DNA of 64,000 nt from Bacillus sp. sid0103 (GCF_019219025.1 NZ_JAHUWN010000003.1:248001-312000), one strand, 5' to 3'; counted from the first letter of the stretch, positions 31,609 to 40,650 are shown. Notes: a model not told the origin generated them from the letters alone. Numbers and translations: made by a program.

Positions 31609-32172
31609 TTATTTTTTTAGTAATTCCTTGATCTTTTCATTATGTTGTTTCGATTGCTCCAGTAATTGATTTAGGAGTAATGCAGCTTGCTTGTTATCTT
31701 TCTTTTCAACGGCCAACTTTAATTCATGGAAAGTTTTCCAATGGGACATTTCTTTTCCGCCATGTACTTGTTTAATAAATTCTTCTTTTGTAATCTTTCC
31801 TGCATCCAGTTGTTTTTTAAGTTCATCCATTTTTGCTCTTTTTTCTTTTTTCCATTGTTCACGTTTAGCAGCATTCTCAGGACTCATCCATTGGTTGATC
31901 AGTGTTTTCTTTTCTGCAAGAACGGCAGTCCATTCTGTCTTTTTATTTGGCGTATACTGGTCCACCCAGGAAAGAAGCATTTTCTGTCTTTCAGCCATCT
32001 TTGCTTCCCAATCTTTATGCATCATATGATGATGCCTGTTCTCATGACAATCACATGGGGCTTTTTCCCGTTGTACACCATTGGTGGTATCAGGCGTGGT
32101 GTGGTTTGCTGCAGCCATTCCAGGCACTGAAAATAATAATCCTAATGATAAAAGTAACAAATTAAACTTCAT
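31609..32172 (-). CDS. Secreted helical protein with His cluster, unknown function
   Basis: A 187-residue exported protein: signal peptide (residues 1-21, cleavage near AAA-NH), a metal-binding-like segment CDCHENRHHHMMHK, then charged helices (Lys/Glu/Gln-rich) to the end. It recalls periplasmic stress proteins of the Spy/CpxP kind in composition, but no LTxxQ motif is visible, so this is only a resemblance. The ATG has an AAGGAGATC site. Upstream DNA contains a Rex box (32332-32349) and an Fnr box (32380-32395), although both are 160-220 bases away. Confidence 0.72.
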   Translation of the reverse strand: MKFNLLLLSLGLLFSVPGMAAANHTTPDTTNGVQREKAPCDCHENRHHHMMHKDWEAKMAERQKMLLSWVDQYTPNKKTEWTAVLAEKKTLINQWMSPENAAKREQWKKEKRAKMDELKKQLDAGKITKEEFIKQVHGGKEMSHWKTFHELKLAVEKKDNKQAALLLNQLLEQSKQHNEKIKELLKK

Positions 32173-32331
32173 AGGGATCTCCTTCCATTTCTGTTATTTC
32201 TTATATTCACCTTTTTGGTACGAATTTATCATTCCCAATATGTGAAAAAAAATTTACCAATTTGACAAATTTTTAGTTATAAACCACTTGTGATTTTATT
32301 TTAATTCACGTATTCTATAAATATAGAAAAT

Positions 32332-32349
32332 TTGTGAAGAGCTTCACAA
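32332..32349. promoter_or_regulatory. Rex box
   Basis: TTGTGAA-GAGC-TTCACAA is an exact match to the Rex operator consensus TTGTGAA-N4-TTCACAA; the palindrome extends to 20 bases (TTTGTGAAGAGCTTCACAAA). Rex releases DNA when NADH is high, so a linked promoter would respond to low oxygen. Confidence 0.75.
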
Positions 32350-32379
32350 ATAAAGTTCCGTTTTATTTTTATCATATCA

Positions 32380-32395
32380 TGTGAAATTACTCACA
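32380..32395. promoter_or_regulatory. Fnr/CRP-family box
   Basis: TGTGA-AATTAC-TCACA, a perfect match to the Fnr consensus TGTGA-N6-TCACA. On the plus strand a -10 like TTTAAT (32415-32420) lies at nearly class II spacing, about 40 bases from centre to the expected transcript start. Confidence 0.7.
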
Positions 32396-32427
32396 AATCG
32401 AAGCCCGTTACCTCTTTAATCTGGGCG

Positions 32428-32650
32428 GTCCTTATTTAATTGTTAAGCAACACTTTGGCGTAAGCAGTGAACCAGTGAAAGTTACTACGAAACAATAAAG
32501 AAATAATTACTTTGTGCTTGTTCCCTTCCAGATGGTCTCCCCGCTTTCTGGAATTTGAATAAAATATCCTTATGAAATAATGCCTTCAATCCCCCAATTA
32601 AAGGCAGACAGCCCCAATCCACTAAAATGGAATGGGGCTGTTTTAATTAT
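32428..32650 (+). ncRNA. Candidate redox-controlled small RNA with C-rich hairpins
   Basis: Gene-free sequence downstream of the Rex and Fnr boxes. Three hairpins: TTCCAG/CTGGAA (32526-32553) with a 16-base loop containing CTCCCC; TGCCTT/AAGGCA (32581-32606) with a 14-base loop containing CCCCC; and a terminator CAGCCCCA...TGGGGCTG (32609-32640) followed by TTTTAATTATTTT. Unpaired C-runs are how Firmicute regulatory RNAs such as RoxS/RsaE and FsrA bind G-rich ribosome binding sites. The U-tract is on the plus strand only, so the hairpin is not simply the terminator of the convergent VOC gene. Start site and length are estimates. Confidence 0.42.
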
Positions 32651-32662
32651 TTTACGTATTTC

Positions 32663-33031
32663 CTAAAGCCACTCTAATAATTCAAGACGATTACCAAATG
32701 GATCATGAACGTGAATTCTGCTCGCTCCAGGAAGTAAATCGTCTTCTGTAAAGGAGACTCCCTTTTCACGGAGATGTCCCTTTAATTCCTCGATATTTTC
32801 AACAACAAAGGCAGGATGTGCTTTTTTAGCTGGTGTAAATGGTTCTTCTACACCGATGTGTAGTTGGAAGGTCCCAAACTCGAACCAAACGCCGCCGCGT
32901 TTCTTTAGTTCCGCCGGCTTTTCAACTTCATTTAAGCCTAGTATTCCACCGAAAAATTCCCTTGCTTCTTCTTCACAATCCATAGGGGCAGCAAGTTGAA
33001 TATGATCAATCTTTTTTATTAAAAATGACAT
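32663..33031 (-). CDS. VOC/glyoxalase-fold family protein
   Basis: A 122-residue vicinal oxygen chelate domain protein: starting IDHIQLAAP, containing FLEF-like FELG (GVWFEFGTFQLHIG) and the C-terminal HVHDPFGNRLELLEW motif with the usual metal His/Glu. Such proteins are glyoxalase-, dioxygenase- or resistance-type enzymes; the substrate is unknown. The ATG at 33031 follows CGGAGGAG; the upstream TTG is rejected. Confidence 0.85.
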   Translation of the reverse strand: MSFLIKKIDHIQLAAPMDCEEEAREFFGGILGLNEVEKPAELKKRGGVWFEFGTFQLHIGVEEPFTPAKKAHPAFVVENIEELKGHLREKGVSFTEDDLLPGASRIHVHDPFGNRLELLEWL

Positions 33032-33188
33032 AGACACTCCTCCGTTTGTCAATTCTCCTCTTCCATATTTTATTAATTTTATAAAATTCTTTCAAGTTAG
33101 AACTTTCATAATTGGTTTAAATAAATGGTACTATAGCATACCTTAATTTAAAAGGCTATTTCCGTTCAATTCGGAAATAACCTTCTTA

Positions 33189-34169
33189 TTAATAAACATC
33201 TCTTCTAGTAAATACAAAAAAGGAAACGAATAAAGCTACAGCCCACCAAACAAAGAGGACTAATATGGAGAATGAAAGATTCATCCCTTCAATTGGCGGT
33301 GCGGTTCCTTTCATATAATCCGTTAGCCGTAAATTGACCATAAAAAAATACTTCGCGGATTCCCATGAGGATACCATGTTTGTTAAAATCGCTCCTGAGA
33401 TTAAAGAGGCAAGCATCACACCCATACCTGCTGCAGTACTACGTATTAACACAGACAGCATAAAGGAGAGGGTACCGACAACAATTGACACAAACCAGAC
33501 TAGACCAAAATCCATTAATAAAAATTTCCACTGACTTATTAGTTTAACTTCTGAGGTATTTAATCCTGTTTCTGTCACGTTAAATCCAGTTAAGATTGGT
33601 GCTCCCCATCCCTTGTAACCAAAAACGAGCCCAGAAATTAAATAGGAAAGAATCCCAGCGATTGCGATGATTAAGGAAATGGCTAAACACAAGGTATAGT
33701 ATTTACTCAGGAGTACCTTCCACCTTTTGACGGGCCTCGTCAAAAGCAGCTTAATCGATCCTAAGCTATGTTCAGATGACACCAAATCGCTAGCTATTAC
33801 CATGACCATTAATGGAATAAACAGGTCAATCGAATTCTCCAAGAAGATTCTCATAAACGTTGGTGCCCCAGGTTCAGACGGATTGATATCATGATTCAGA
33901 TAATATTGCTGCTGCTGTAACGAGATTTGCAGCTGTTTTTTCCATTCATCAGTCATTCGACTGCTGCTTAAGCGATTCGTCGTATCGACAATCTGCTGCT
34001 GTAATATGGTTCGCCAATCACTGGTTCCTAATTTTTCACGTTGTGTTTGAACTTGTTTATATTGTGCATATGTAAATAACATGACAAGAACGCCAATAAT
34101 GATGGCAATAACGATGAGCCGTTTCTTGGCAATCAGCTTCATCATTTCATTCTGAATCAATTTATTCAA
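33189..34169 (-). CDS. ABC-2 type transporter permease
   Basis: A 326-residue membrane protein with an N-terminal helix, a large extracellular loop (about residues 40-105, Gln-rich) and five further helices. It is the membrane half of a two-gene ABC exporter with the ATPase just upstream. The TTG at 34169 is preferred because GGGGGG lies eight bases upstream; the GTG at 34178 is the alternative. Its start overlaps the ATPase stop. Substrate unknown. Confidence 0.85.
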   Translation of the reverse strand: MNKLIQNEMMKLIAKKRLIVIAIIIGVLVMLFTYAQYKQVQTQREKLGTSDWRTILQQQIVDTTNRLSSSRMTDEWKKQLQISLQQQQYYLNHDINPSEPGAPTFMRIFLENSIDLFIPLMVMVIASDLVSSEHSLGSIKLLLTRPVKRWKVLLSKYYTLCLAISLIIAIAGILSYLISGLVFGYKGWGAPILTGFNVTETGLNTSEVKLISQWKFLLMDFGLVWFVSIVVGTLSFMLSVLIRSTAAGMGVMLASLISGAILTNMVSSWESAKYFFMVNLRLTDYMKGTAPPIEGMNLSFSILVLFVWWAVALFVSFFVFTRRDVY

Positions 34170-35076
34170 TCGTGTCACCCCCCGTTAATTCGAGGAATAA
34201 ATCTTCCAGTACTGGCATTTTGCGATTCATTTCCGTTACTGAAACACCTGCTTCGACAAGCTGTTTATTCCATTGAGGTATCTTTTGTTCATTAAATTCA
34301 GTCACGATCGTGCCATCCTCGGATTCTTCGATTTTGGTTAAGGATTGTAATACTTCCCTTCCCCGTTCAAGTGGGTACATATGCCAAATCACGCGTTCGC
34401 GATTTGAAAGCAATTGTTTGACCGTATCCGTTCGTATAATCGTCCCTTTGGAAATGATCGCGACTCTATCACATAAAAGTTGAATTTCACTTAATAGATG
34501 GCTCGAAACTAAGACACTTAAACCCTCTTCCTCTGCAAGATAGCGAATAAATTGACGCATTTCACGAATTCCAGCAGGGTCCAACCCATTCGTTGGTTCA
34601 TCAAGAATCAACACCTTTGGTTTTCCCAACAATGCCTGAGCAATACCGAGACGCTGCCGCATCCCTAAGGAATAGGTTTTTACTTTATCATGAATTCTTT
34701 CCGTAAGGCCTACAAGATCAGTGACTTCTTTGATTCGTTCTTCTCCGATACCCTCAAGCATTCTCGAAAAATGGAGGAGATTATTATAGCCTGAAAGATA
34801 TGGATATAATTCTGGATTTTCGACAATACATCCGAGGTTGTTCATCGCCTCCTGGAAATTCCCATCAATATTAGAGCCACAAATAAGAATACTGCCGGAT
34901 GTTGGTTTGATTAATCCAACGAGCATGCGGATTGTTGTTGTTTTTCCGGCACCATTCGGTCCTAGAAAACCAAATACTTCCCCCTCTCGTAAATCGAACG
35001 TTAATCCCTTAATAATTTCCTTTTTACCAATTACCTTTTTTAAATCTTTGACTGCCAGCGTAATTTTTTTCTCCAT
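34162..35076 (-). CDS. ABC transporter ATP-binding protein
   Basis: A 304-residue ATPase. Walker A GPNGAGKTT, Q-loop region, signature YSLGMRQRLG, Walker B VLILDEPTNGLDP and the switch His (SSHLLSEIQLLCD) are complete. The C-terminal 80 residues form the usual extension of bacitracin/lantibiotic-type exporters. It overlaps the permease gene and follows the GDSL hydrolase gene by 13 bases, so the three form one operon. Confidence 0.93.
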   Translation of the reverse strand: MEKKITLAVKDLKKVIGKKEIIKGLTFDLREGEVFGFLGPNGAGKTTTIRMLVGLIKPTSGSILICGSNIDGNFQEAMNNLGCIVENPELYPYLSGYNNLLHFSRMLEGIGEERIKEVTDLVGLTERIHDKVKTYSLGMRQRLGIAQALLGKPKVLILDEPTNGLDPAGIREMRQFIRYLAEEEGLSVLVSSHLLSEIQLLCDRVAIISKGTIIRTDTVKQLLSNRERVIWHMYPLERGREVLQSLTKIEESEDGTIVTEFNEQKIPQWNKQLVEAGVSVTEMNRKMPVLEDLFLELTGGDTIE

Positions 35077-35089
35077 TGATTTCCACTCC

Positions 35090-35863
35090 TTACCAGGTGA
35101 GCAATGAGGCTACCCGTTCGGCAATTAAACGATACCCTTTTGAATTGGGATGAAACTTGTCTGAATAGAGGTAATCATTTACCTTTAACTCAAACAAGTC
35201 GAAAGTTGGCACAAAAACAATTTTTGGAAAAGATGCACTGACTTCAGCACTATCGTAATTCCAGTGGCGGACCACCTTGGACATTTCTTTTCCTTGCTCA
35301 AGTTCAATGAAGGGATTATACAAACCAATGAAAAATACATTGGCGTTGCGATTGTTTTTCCGTATTTGTTCAAACACAAATTTTAAATTGTTTAGGTATT
35401 TCTTTTCAATGGATGCAATGTCTTGTTTTTCAAAATCGATCAATCCTTGTCCACTGCGGAACAAGTCATTGCCGCCAATCGTCACCAGCACTATATCTGC
35501 TTTTTGAATTTGGCGCCCAACTTCGGTTTCTTGAACTTGCTTCCTTAGAGAATCTGATCGTTGACCATTAATGCCAAGGTTTGTCAGTTGGACAGGACGG
35601 TTTGTTTTTTTCTTCATTTCATCAACCAAGACACCGACATAACCCTTTCCAGTCTCATCCCCAGTACCGCGAGTCAAGGAATCACCTAGGGCCACAATTG
35701 TTAACCCTTTTTTATTTTCCACCTTGGAAACGGTCTTTACTTCCGGAACTTTTTCTGGTTTACCAGCATAATACTCACCGACTGCCCACCCAAGCCCGAT
35801 TAGCCAGAGAAGGCAAAACAATACAGCTATGCCCGTGATCGACCGTATGACATTCTTATTCAT
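35090..35863 (-). CDS. SGNH/GDSL family hydrolase, membrane-anchored
   Basis: A 257-residue esterase of the SGNH family with an N-terminal membrane anchor (residues 8-30). Block I VALGDSLTRGTG holds the catalytic Ser, block III TIGGNDLF the oxyanion Gly/Asn, and block V DKFHPNSKGY the Asp-x-x-His. It should act outside the membrane on lipids or cell-wall esters. It leads the operon with the ABC exporter, which suggests a shared envelope task. AAAGGATG site before the ATG. Confidence 0.9.
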   Translation of the reverse strand: MNKNVIRSITGIAVLFCLLWLIGLGWAVGEYYAGKPEKVPEVKTVSKVENKKGLTIVALGDSLTRGTGDETGKGYVGVLVDEMKKKTNRPVQLTNLGINGQRSDSLRKQVQETEVGRQIQKADIVLVTIGGNDLFRSGQGLIDFEKQDIASIEKKYLNNLKFVFEQIRKNNRNANVFFIGLYNPFIELEQGKEMSKVVRHWNYDSAEVSASFPKIVFVPTFDLFELKVNDYLYSDKFHPNSKGYRLIAERVASLLTW

Positions 35864-35994
35864 GAAAATAACATCCTTTCTGGCCCTTTCTCAATTTCAT
35901 TTAATCATAGTTAAGAAATGAATCAAACTTTCAAAACTTATATTTGCTGAAAATTTCTAAAGTGTCGATAATTGTTAACATACATAATAAAAAC

Positions 35995-36031
35995 AAAGGA
36001 ATCTGCACGAGGATTCCTTTGTTTTTTGTTA
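35995..36031. terminator. Terminator downstream of the DedA-family gene
   Basis: AACAAAGGAATC ... GATTCCTTTGTT arms around TGCACGAG, with A- and T-runs on the two sides, immediately after the minus-strand stop. Confidence 0.8.
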
Positions 36032-36033
36032 CT

Positions 36034-36642
36034 TTATTTGGTCCCCGTTTCCATTACAACATTCCTTAATTTCTTAATCAAATAGATTACTCCTATAAGG
36101 ATGAACAGGATAATACTAGTAAGAATTAAGTATCGCTTCATGACTTCAAAAAAAGTTTCCCATTGAGGTCCGAGGATTTTCCCTAAAAAAATAAAACTTG
36201 AAACCCAAAGGGTCGACCCAATACCTGTATATAGGGTGTAAACCTTTATTGGAACTCGAGTAATTCCGGATAAATAGCCAATAAAATGTCTAAATACTGG
36301 GATAAACAATGAAATGATTAACAGTTTATTTCCATATCTTCTTATCCAGTTAGAAATCGCATGTAATCGAGTTGGCTCTAAATGCAGCCGCTTACCATGC
36401 TTTTCAAAAAAATGAATACCAAGCCTGCATCCAACCCAATAAGAAAGCAACATACCTAAAGTACTTCCTGCAGCTGAAGCAATAATACTTCCGAACCAAT
36501 TGAGTTGTTCAATAAAAGATAAAAAACCCGCATATGCCAACATAGCTTCCATCGGGATTGGAAGTGCCAATATTCCTAGCGCAATCGAAAGAAAAAGGAC
36601 AAGGTATCCATACTCGTTCATGATGGCGGTTAAGATATGCAA
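36034..36642 (-). CDS. DedA family (VTT domain) membrane protein
   Basis: About 202 residues with five to six hydrophobic segments. DedA hallmarks: ALPIPMEAMLAYAGFL near the start, GSTLGMLLSYWVGCRLG, and FIPVFRHFIGYLSGITRVPI with the conserved Arg and Gly residues. DedA proteins recycle undecaprenyl phosphate or keep proton-motive force. The start is uncertain: the frame opens at 36705 without a ribosome binding site, while the TTG at 36642 has GGAAAGGGG upstream and gives the usual family length. Confidence 0.85.
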   Translation of the reverse strand: MHILTAIMNEYGYLVLFLSIALGILALPIPMEAMLAYAGFLSFIEQLNWFGSIIASAAGSTLGMLLSYWVGCRLGIHFFEKHGKRLHLEPTRLHAISNWIRRYGNKLLIISLFIPVFRHFIGYLSGITRVPIKVYTLYTGIGSTLWVSSFIFLGKILGPQWETFFEVMKRYLILTSIILFILIGVIYLIKKLRNVVMETGTK

Positions 36643-36775
36643 TGATGATAGCCCCTTTCCCTTTTTAGAATAAATGGCAGTAAACCATACAGATATTTTA
36701 TCCATTCTTATCTAAACTAGTATTGTTTTAGAAGATTTCGATGGAATTTAATGAAAAAAAGGGTGCACATTGGTA

Positions 36776-36812
36776 TAAAAAATAAGCCGATTTCTAAGAA
36801 ATCGGCTTATTT
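36776..36812 (-). terminator. Terminator of hmp
   Basis: AAATAAGCCGATTTC-TTA-GAAATCGGCTTATTT perfect arms, starting a few bases after the hmp stop. Confidence 0.85.
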
Positions 36813-36817
36813 CTATG

Positions 36818-38032
36818 CTATTCTTCTAGGTTCCCCATCGGGCCAAAAAATTCAAAGTGAATTCTGTCTGCTTTTACATCTAGTTCCTTTAAGGAACGAT
36901 TAATAGCTTTCATGAATGGTACAGGTCCACAGAAATAAAAATCTGCATCCTTGGTATCGATTTTTTCCTTTAACCAATCTCGTGTTACATAGCCTTCAAC
37001 ATCAAAGCGATTATTCACTCGATCCTCTTCTGTAGGTGAATCATAGAAGAAATATGAATTTACGTTTTCAAGTATAGTTACTTCATCTACTTCCTCTCTT
37101 AGAGCATGTACATTCCCATTCGCAGCCGCATGGATAAATGTTACCTTTCGTTCTGGCTTGACTTCAGCAATTGTTTTTAACATACTCATCATCGGTGTCA
37201 AACCAACCCCGCCACTTAGTAACACGACAGGAGTATTTTTTTCCGTATCTAAAACAAAGTCCCCTGCAGGTGCACTAACTTTTAGAATATCTCCTTGATT
37301 CACATTATCATGTAAAAAATTAGACACCATACCGTCTGGATTTTCCGTGCCAGCCTCACGTTTCACACTGATTCGGTAATAATCTTTACCTGGAGCATCT
37401 GAAAGGCTGTATTGACGAATATGGGTGAACTTTTCACCAGCTATTTCTAATTTGATACTTATATATTGACCAGGTGTAAAATGAGCAATTGCTTTTTTAT
37501 CTTCAGGCTTTAAGTAAAACGAGGTAATCACGTCACTTTCAACTACTTTGCGGTCAACTATAAAGTTGCGGAAGCCACTCCAACCGCCTTGTTGATTTTC
37601 CGTTTCATCATATAATTCTGCCTCAACACTGATAAAAACATCGGCAATGACATTATACGCTTCTTCCCATGCATTGATAATTTCGTCCGTTGCCGCATCA
37701 CCGAGCACATCCTTAATCGCTAGTAACAGGTGTTTCCCAACAATCGGATAATGTTCAGGCAAAATTCCAAGGCTTCTGTGCTTTTGGGCAATTTGTTTTA
37801 CCACCGGAAGAATCGCACCCAGATTATCAATGTACATAGCTGCGGCATAAACCGTTCCAGCCAATGCTTTTTGCTGTCTTCCTTGTTTTTGGTTGGCATG
37901 ATTAAAGATATTTAATAATTCAGGATGGTTTCCGAACATCAATTGGTAAAATCGAGTAGTGATTGCTTCCCCGTGTTTTTCTAATACAGGTACAGTAGAT
38001 TTGATGATATTAATGGTTTGTTGATCTAGCAT
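36818..38032 (-). CDS. hmp: Flavohaemoglobin, nitric oxide dioxygenase
   Basis: A 404-residue three-domain protein. Globin domain (1-140) with proximal His in the [20 protein letters not shown] block; FAD-binding ferredoxin reductase domain with RQYSLSD; NAD domain with [15 protein letters not shown] and the final [12 protein letters not shown]. It converts NO to nitrate using O2 and NAD(P)H, and protects against nitrosative stress. The ATG at 38032 is chosen because AAGGAGTG lies just before it. The promoter has an Fnr-type site at about -41.5 and an inverted repeat over the transcript start. Confidence 0.95.
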   Translation of the reverse strand: MLDQQTINIIKSTVPVLEKHGEAITTRFYQLMFGNHPELLNIFNHANQKQGRQQKALAGTVYAAAMYIDNLGAILPVVKQIAQKHRSLGILPEHYPIVGKHLLLAIKDVLGDAATDEIINAWEEAYNVIADVFISVEAELYDETENQQGGWSGFRNFIVDRKVVESDVITSFYLKPEDKKAIAHFTPGQYISIKLEIAGEKFTHIRQYSLSDAPGKDYYRISVKREAGTENPDGMVSNFLHDNVNQGDILKVSAPAGDFVLDTEKNTPVVLLSGGVGLTPMMSMLKTIAEVKPERKVTFIHAAANGNVHALREEVDEVTILENVNSYFFYDSPTEEDRVNNRFDVEGYVTRDWLKEKIDTKDADFYFCGPVPFMKAINRSLKELDVKADRIHFEFFGPMGNLEE

Positions 38033-38050
38033 CAATAACACTCCTTATAT

Positions 38051-38111
38051 AATTACTATTTCCATAGTAATTATATGAAATTTAACACAATCAATAAGTG
38101 ATTTAAATCAC
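38051..38111 (-). promoter_or_regulatory. hmp promoter with Fnr-type site and overlapping operator
   Basis: On the minus strand: GTGATTTAAATCAC (38098-38111, Fnr core GTGA-N6-TCAC), then -10 TATAAT (38075-38070), giving a transcript start near 38063, exactly 41.5 bases from the site centre. The inverted repeat AATTACTAT-TTCC-ATAGTAATT (38051-38072) spans the start site and could bind a repressor such as an NO sensor. Confidence 0.65.
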
Positions 38112-38311
38112 AGATTAATATATTTGAATAATTCGAACTATGGCCTTTTGTCACAGAATGTTAACAATTTAACATGACAAATATAACTTGTTGCGTCATT
38201 AGCATTCTTGTAATGTGGATGCTAGTTATCAAGAGAGCCTAGTAATTATATAGGCAGCTAGTATCGTTTAGGATAACAAAATTGGAGATATTAATTGGAG
38301 GAAGAGGATAG

Positions 38312-39160
38312 ATGAATAAAGCTAAAATTGCGTGGATTACTGACACCACTGCTTCTCTTAGCAAAGAATTTATCGAGCAACATGATATACACGTAGTTCC
38401 ATTAAACATTGTCATTGACCAAACATCCTATAAGGAAACCATAGATATTACCCAAAAAGAGTTTTACGAGCGTATGAAACAGGAGGATTCGAAATTTCAA
38501 ACCTCACAGCCGGCGCTCGGTGATTTTGTAGAACTTTATACAAAATTAAAGGAGCATTATGACTTTGGTATCGCAATTCATGCCTCCAGTCTATTATCTG
38601 GTACATATCAAACCTCTGTGATGGCAGCGGAAATGGCTGATTTTAAATTGGTTCCGATTGACTCGATGACAGGTTCCTACCCACTCTCTTATTTACTAAA
38701 AAGAGGTATTGAACTAGTGGAAAAAGGACATGAAATCAGCGAAATTGTGGAGGAACTTAATGGCCTGCGCGAGGACACTCGCTTATATTTAGTCCCTTCC
38801 AATTTAGATCAACTCAAAAAAAGCGGCAGAGTCTCTAGCGGCCAAGCAATTTTGGCTTCATTATTTAATATAAAGCCTATTTTAGCAATTGAAGAAGGCG
38901 GCGCTAAGATAAAAGATAAGGTTCGAACCGAAAAAAAGGCACTGGCCTGGCTGATTAATAACTTAAAAATCGACCTGGCAACCAAGAGTGTCAAAAAAGC
39001 TGCTATTGTTCATGCAAATGATATCGATCGCGCTGCTGAGCTAGAAAAATTAGTCAACGAAACATTCCCGGATATTGAAACTGAAAAAATGATGCTGATA
39101 ACCGTTGCTGGAGTGCATACGGGGGTTGGCACGCTAGGACTTTCGTGGGTTGGCGAATAA
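38312..39160 (+). CDS. DegV family fatty-acid-binding protein
   Basis: A 282-residue DegV domain protein. N-terminal ITDTTASL, the TSQPALGDF block with the lipid-head-binding Thr/Ser, and SSLLSGTYQTS are present. DegV/FakB-type proteins present fatty acids to the kinase FakA for phosphorylation. The ATG has TTGGAGGAAGAGG upstream. No fakA is nearby. It is followed by an unusually long hairpin. Confidence 0.92.
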   Translation: MNKAKIAWITDTTASLSKEFIEQHDIHVVPLNIVIDQTSYKETIDITQKEFYERMKQEDSKFQTSQPALGDFVELYTKLKEHYDFGIAIHASSLLSGTYQTSVMAAEMADFKLVPIDSMTGSYPLSYLLKRGIELVEKGHEISEIVEELNGLREDTRLYLVPSNLDQLKKSGRVSSGQAILASLFNIKPILAIEEGGAKIKDKVRTEKKALAWLINNLKIDLATKSVKKAAIVHANDIDRAAELEKLVNETFPDIETEKMMLITVAGVHTGVGTLGLSWVGE

Positions 39161-39250
39161 AGAAAAAAGGGCTGACGGTTCTAAACAGCACCCGAATTGT
39201 TAGACAAAACTAACAATTCGGGTGCTGCTCATTCTCAGTCCTTTTTTTCT
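39161..39250 (+). terminator. Long two-part hairpin after the degV-family gene
   Basis: The inner arms AGCACCCGAATTGTTAG / CTAACAATTCGGGTGCT (17 bp, perfect, loop ACAAAA) are enclosed by AAAAAAGGGCTGA / TCAGTCCTTTTTTT. The final T-run makes it a terminator. Confidence 0.75.
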
Positions 39251-39363
39251 TTGTGTATATATACTTATACTCCATTTCAAAAATATGTTAGTATTTTCCA
39301 CCAACTTAATCTATTATTTTGTATAATAGGTTTAATAAAATAACATGAAATGGATTTGAATGA

Positions 39364-39951
39364 ATGAAAAATAGGAAAAGAGTGTTTATATTGATTGGAG
39401 TGCTTGTTACTTTGGGGTTGATTTATATTGGCTTTTTACAATTTAAAATTAGTCAATATAGTCATAAAGAGGTACCTAAAAATGCAGACTATTTGATTGT
39501 TCTTGGGGCAAGGGTTAAAGGAACAGTCCCTTCCTTGGCGTTTGCGAGTCGAATAAATGCTGCTGGTGATTATTTAAAGAAAAACAAAAAGACACTTGTG
39601 ATAGCCTCAGGAGGAAAAGGGCAAGGTGAAGATATATCCGAAGCGGACTCGATCAGAAGAGAACTTGTGAAGCAAGGAATAAGCGAGACTCGGATTATCT
39701 TAGAAGATCAATCTACTGATACATATGAAAATATTAATTTTTCAAAAAGGCTTATTCCTGAGGGGGCAAAGCATGGTCTAGTGGTTACAAATAAATTTCA
39801 TCTCTACCGAGCGGTCTCAATTGCCCGTGACAATGACTTAGAGGTGCAGGGACTCCCAGCAGAAACTCCTTGGATTGCTGTGGTAAAATCCTATTCCCGC
39901 GAGTATTTGGCGATTACAAAATTCTATCTAAAAAGATATATTTTTGACTAA
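39364..39951 (+). CDS. YdcF/SanA-like (DUF218) envelope protein
   Basis: A 195-residue protein with one N-terminal membrane helix (residues 7-25) and a DUF218 domain: YLIVLGARVKG, IASGGKGQGEDISEA and the STDTYENINFS block. SanA/ElyC/YdcF proteins influence envelope integrity or peptidoglycan precursor use. The ATG has only a weak TGGAT site. It is ended by a perfect hairpin shared with the convergent GNAT gene. Confidence 0.85.
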   Translation: MKNRKRVFILIGVLVTLGLIYIGFLQFKISQYSHKEVPKNADYLIVLGARVKGTVPSLAFASRINAAGDYLKKNKKTLVIASGGKGQGEDISEADSIRRELVKQGISETRIILEDQSTDTYENINFSKRLIPEGAKHGLVVTNKFHLYRAVSIARDNDLEVQGLPAETPWIAVVKSYSREYLAITKFYLKRYIFD

Positions 39952-39952
39952 A

Positions 39953-39987
39953 ACAAAGAGTACTGAATCTTTCAGTACTCTTTGTTC
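39953..39987. terminator. Bidirectional terminator
   Basis: AACAAAGAGTACTGAA-TCT-TTCAGTACTCTTTGTT perfect arms between convergent genes. Confidence 0.85.
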
Positions 39988-39988
39988 A

Positions 39989-40558
39989 TTAATTTTGGGT
40001 TATTTTTGCATAAATACATGTATCTCGTAAATCTTGACTATTTGCAGAAATTTCATCATTTTGTAAAATGCCTTCTAAGGTAAATCCTAATCGTTCAGGA
40101 ATGGCCCGGCTTTTGATATTTTTGGAGTCACAACGAATTTCAACCCGCTTTGCATTAAGTTCGTTAAAGGCAAATTTAGTTATCGCCTCTGCTGCTTCCG
40201 TGATATACCCCTTCCTGCTAAAGCGCGTATCAATCCAGTAGCCAATCTCAAACTTTGGGATCATCCAATTGATTCGATGCATACCTGATGAACCAATGAA
40301 TTCCATTGTTTCTCGATGAAATATATGTAACCTCAAATCCTCACGGGTTAAAAACTTAGCATGTGCCTCACGTATATTTGCTTCAACATCTTCCTCGGTT
40401 TGCTCGCGATGCGCCCAAGGCATCCATTCTTTTAGTTCATGTAACGATGCCTGCATGGCTTGGTAAACAGCTTTACCATCTCCAGGCAGCGGCATGCGTA
40501 TGAATAATCTTTCTGTATAAAATTGATCTGGAAATTCTAATAGTATTGGTTTCATCAT
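39989..40558 (-). CDS. GNAT family N-acetyltransferase (RimJ/RimL type)
   Basis: A 189-residue acetyltransferase of the ribosomal-protein-serine/alanine group: TERLFIRMPLPGDG at the start, FEIGYWID and a Q/R-x-x-G/A-like RKGYITEAAEAITKFAF acetyl-CoA loop, then NIKSRAIPERLGFTLEG. Target unknown. Two adjacent ATG codons follow GGAGG; the first is used here. Confidence 0.9.
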   Translation of the reverse strand: MMKPILLEFPDQFYTERLFIRMPLPGDGKAVYQAMQASLHELKEWMPWAHREQTEEDVEANIREAHAKFLTREDLRLHIFHRETMEFIGSSGMHRINWMIPKFEIGYWIDTRFSRKGYITEAAEAITKFAFNELNAKRVEIRCDSKNIKSRAIPERLGFTLEGILQNDEISANSQDLRDTCIYAKITQN

Positions 40559-40650
40559 TTTGACCTCCTTCTGAATATAAACAATTCGCTATTTTAATTG
40601 TAATTCCTTTTTCTGTTGGAGTGCAGGGATTAGGATAGCTAATTAGAATA

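Noticed and set aside
31691..32165. Several plus-strand frames of 87-134 residues opposite the secreted His-rich protein
   Set aside because: They are mirror frames of a clear minus-strand gene with signal peptide and ribosome binding site; they are Phe/Ser/Cys-rich and have no starts with ribosome binding sites.
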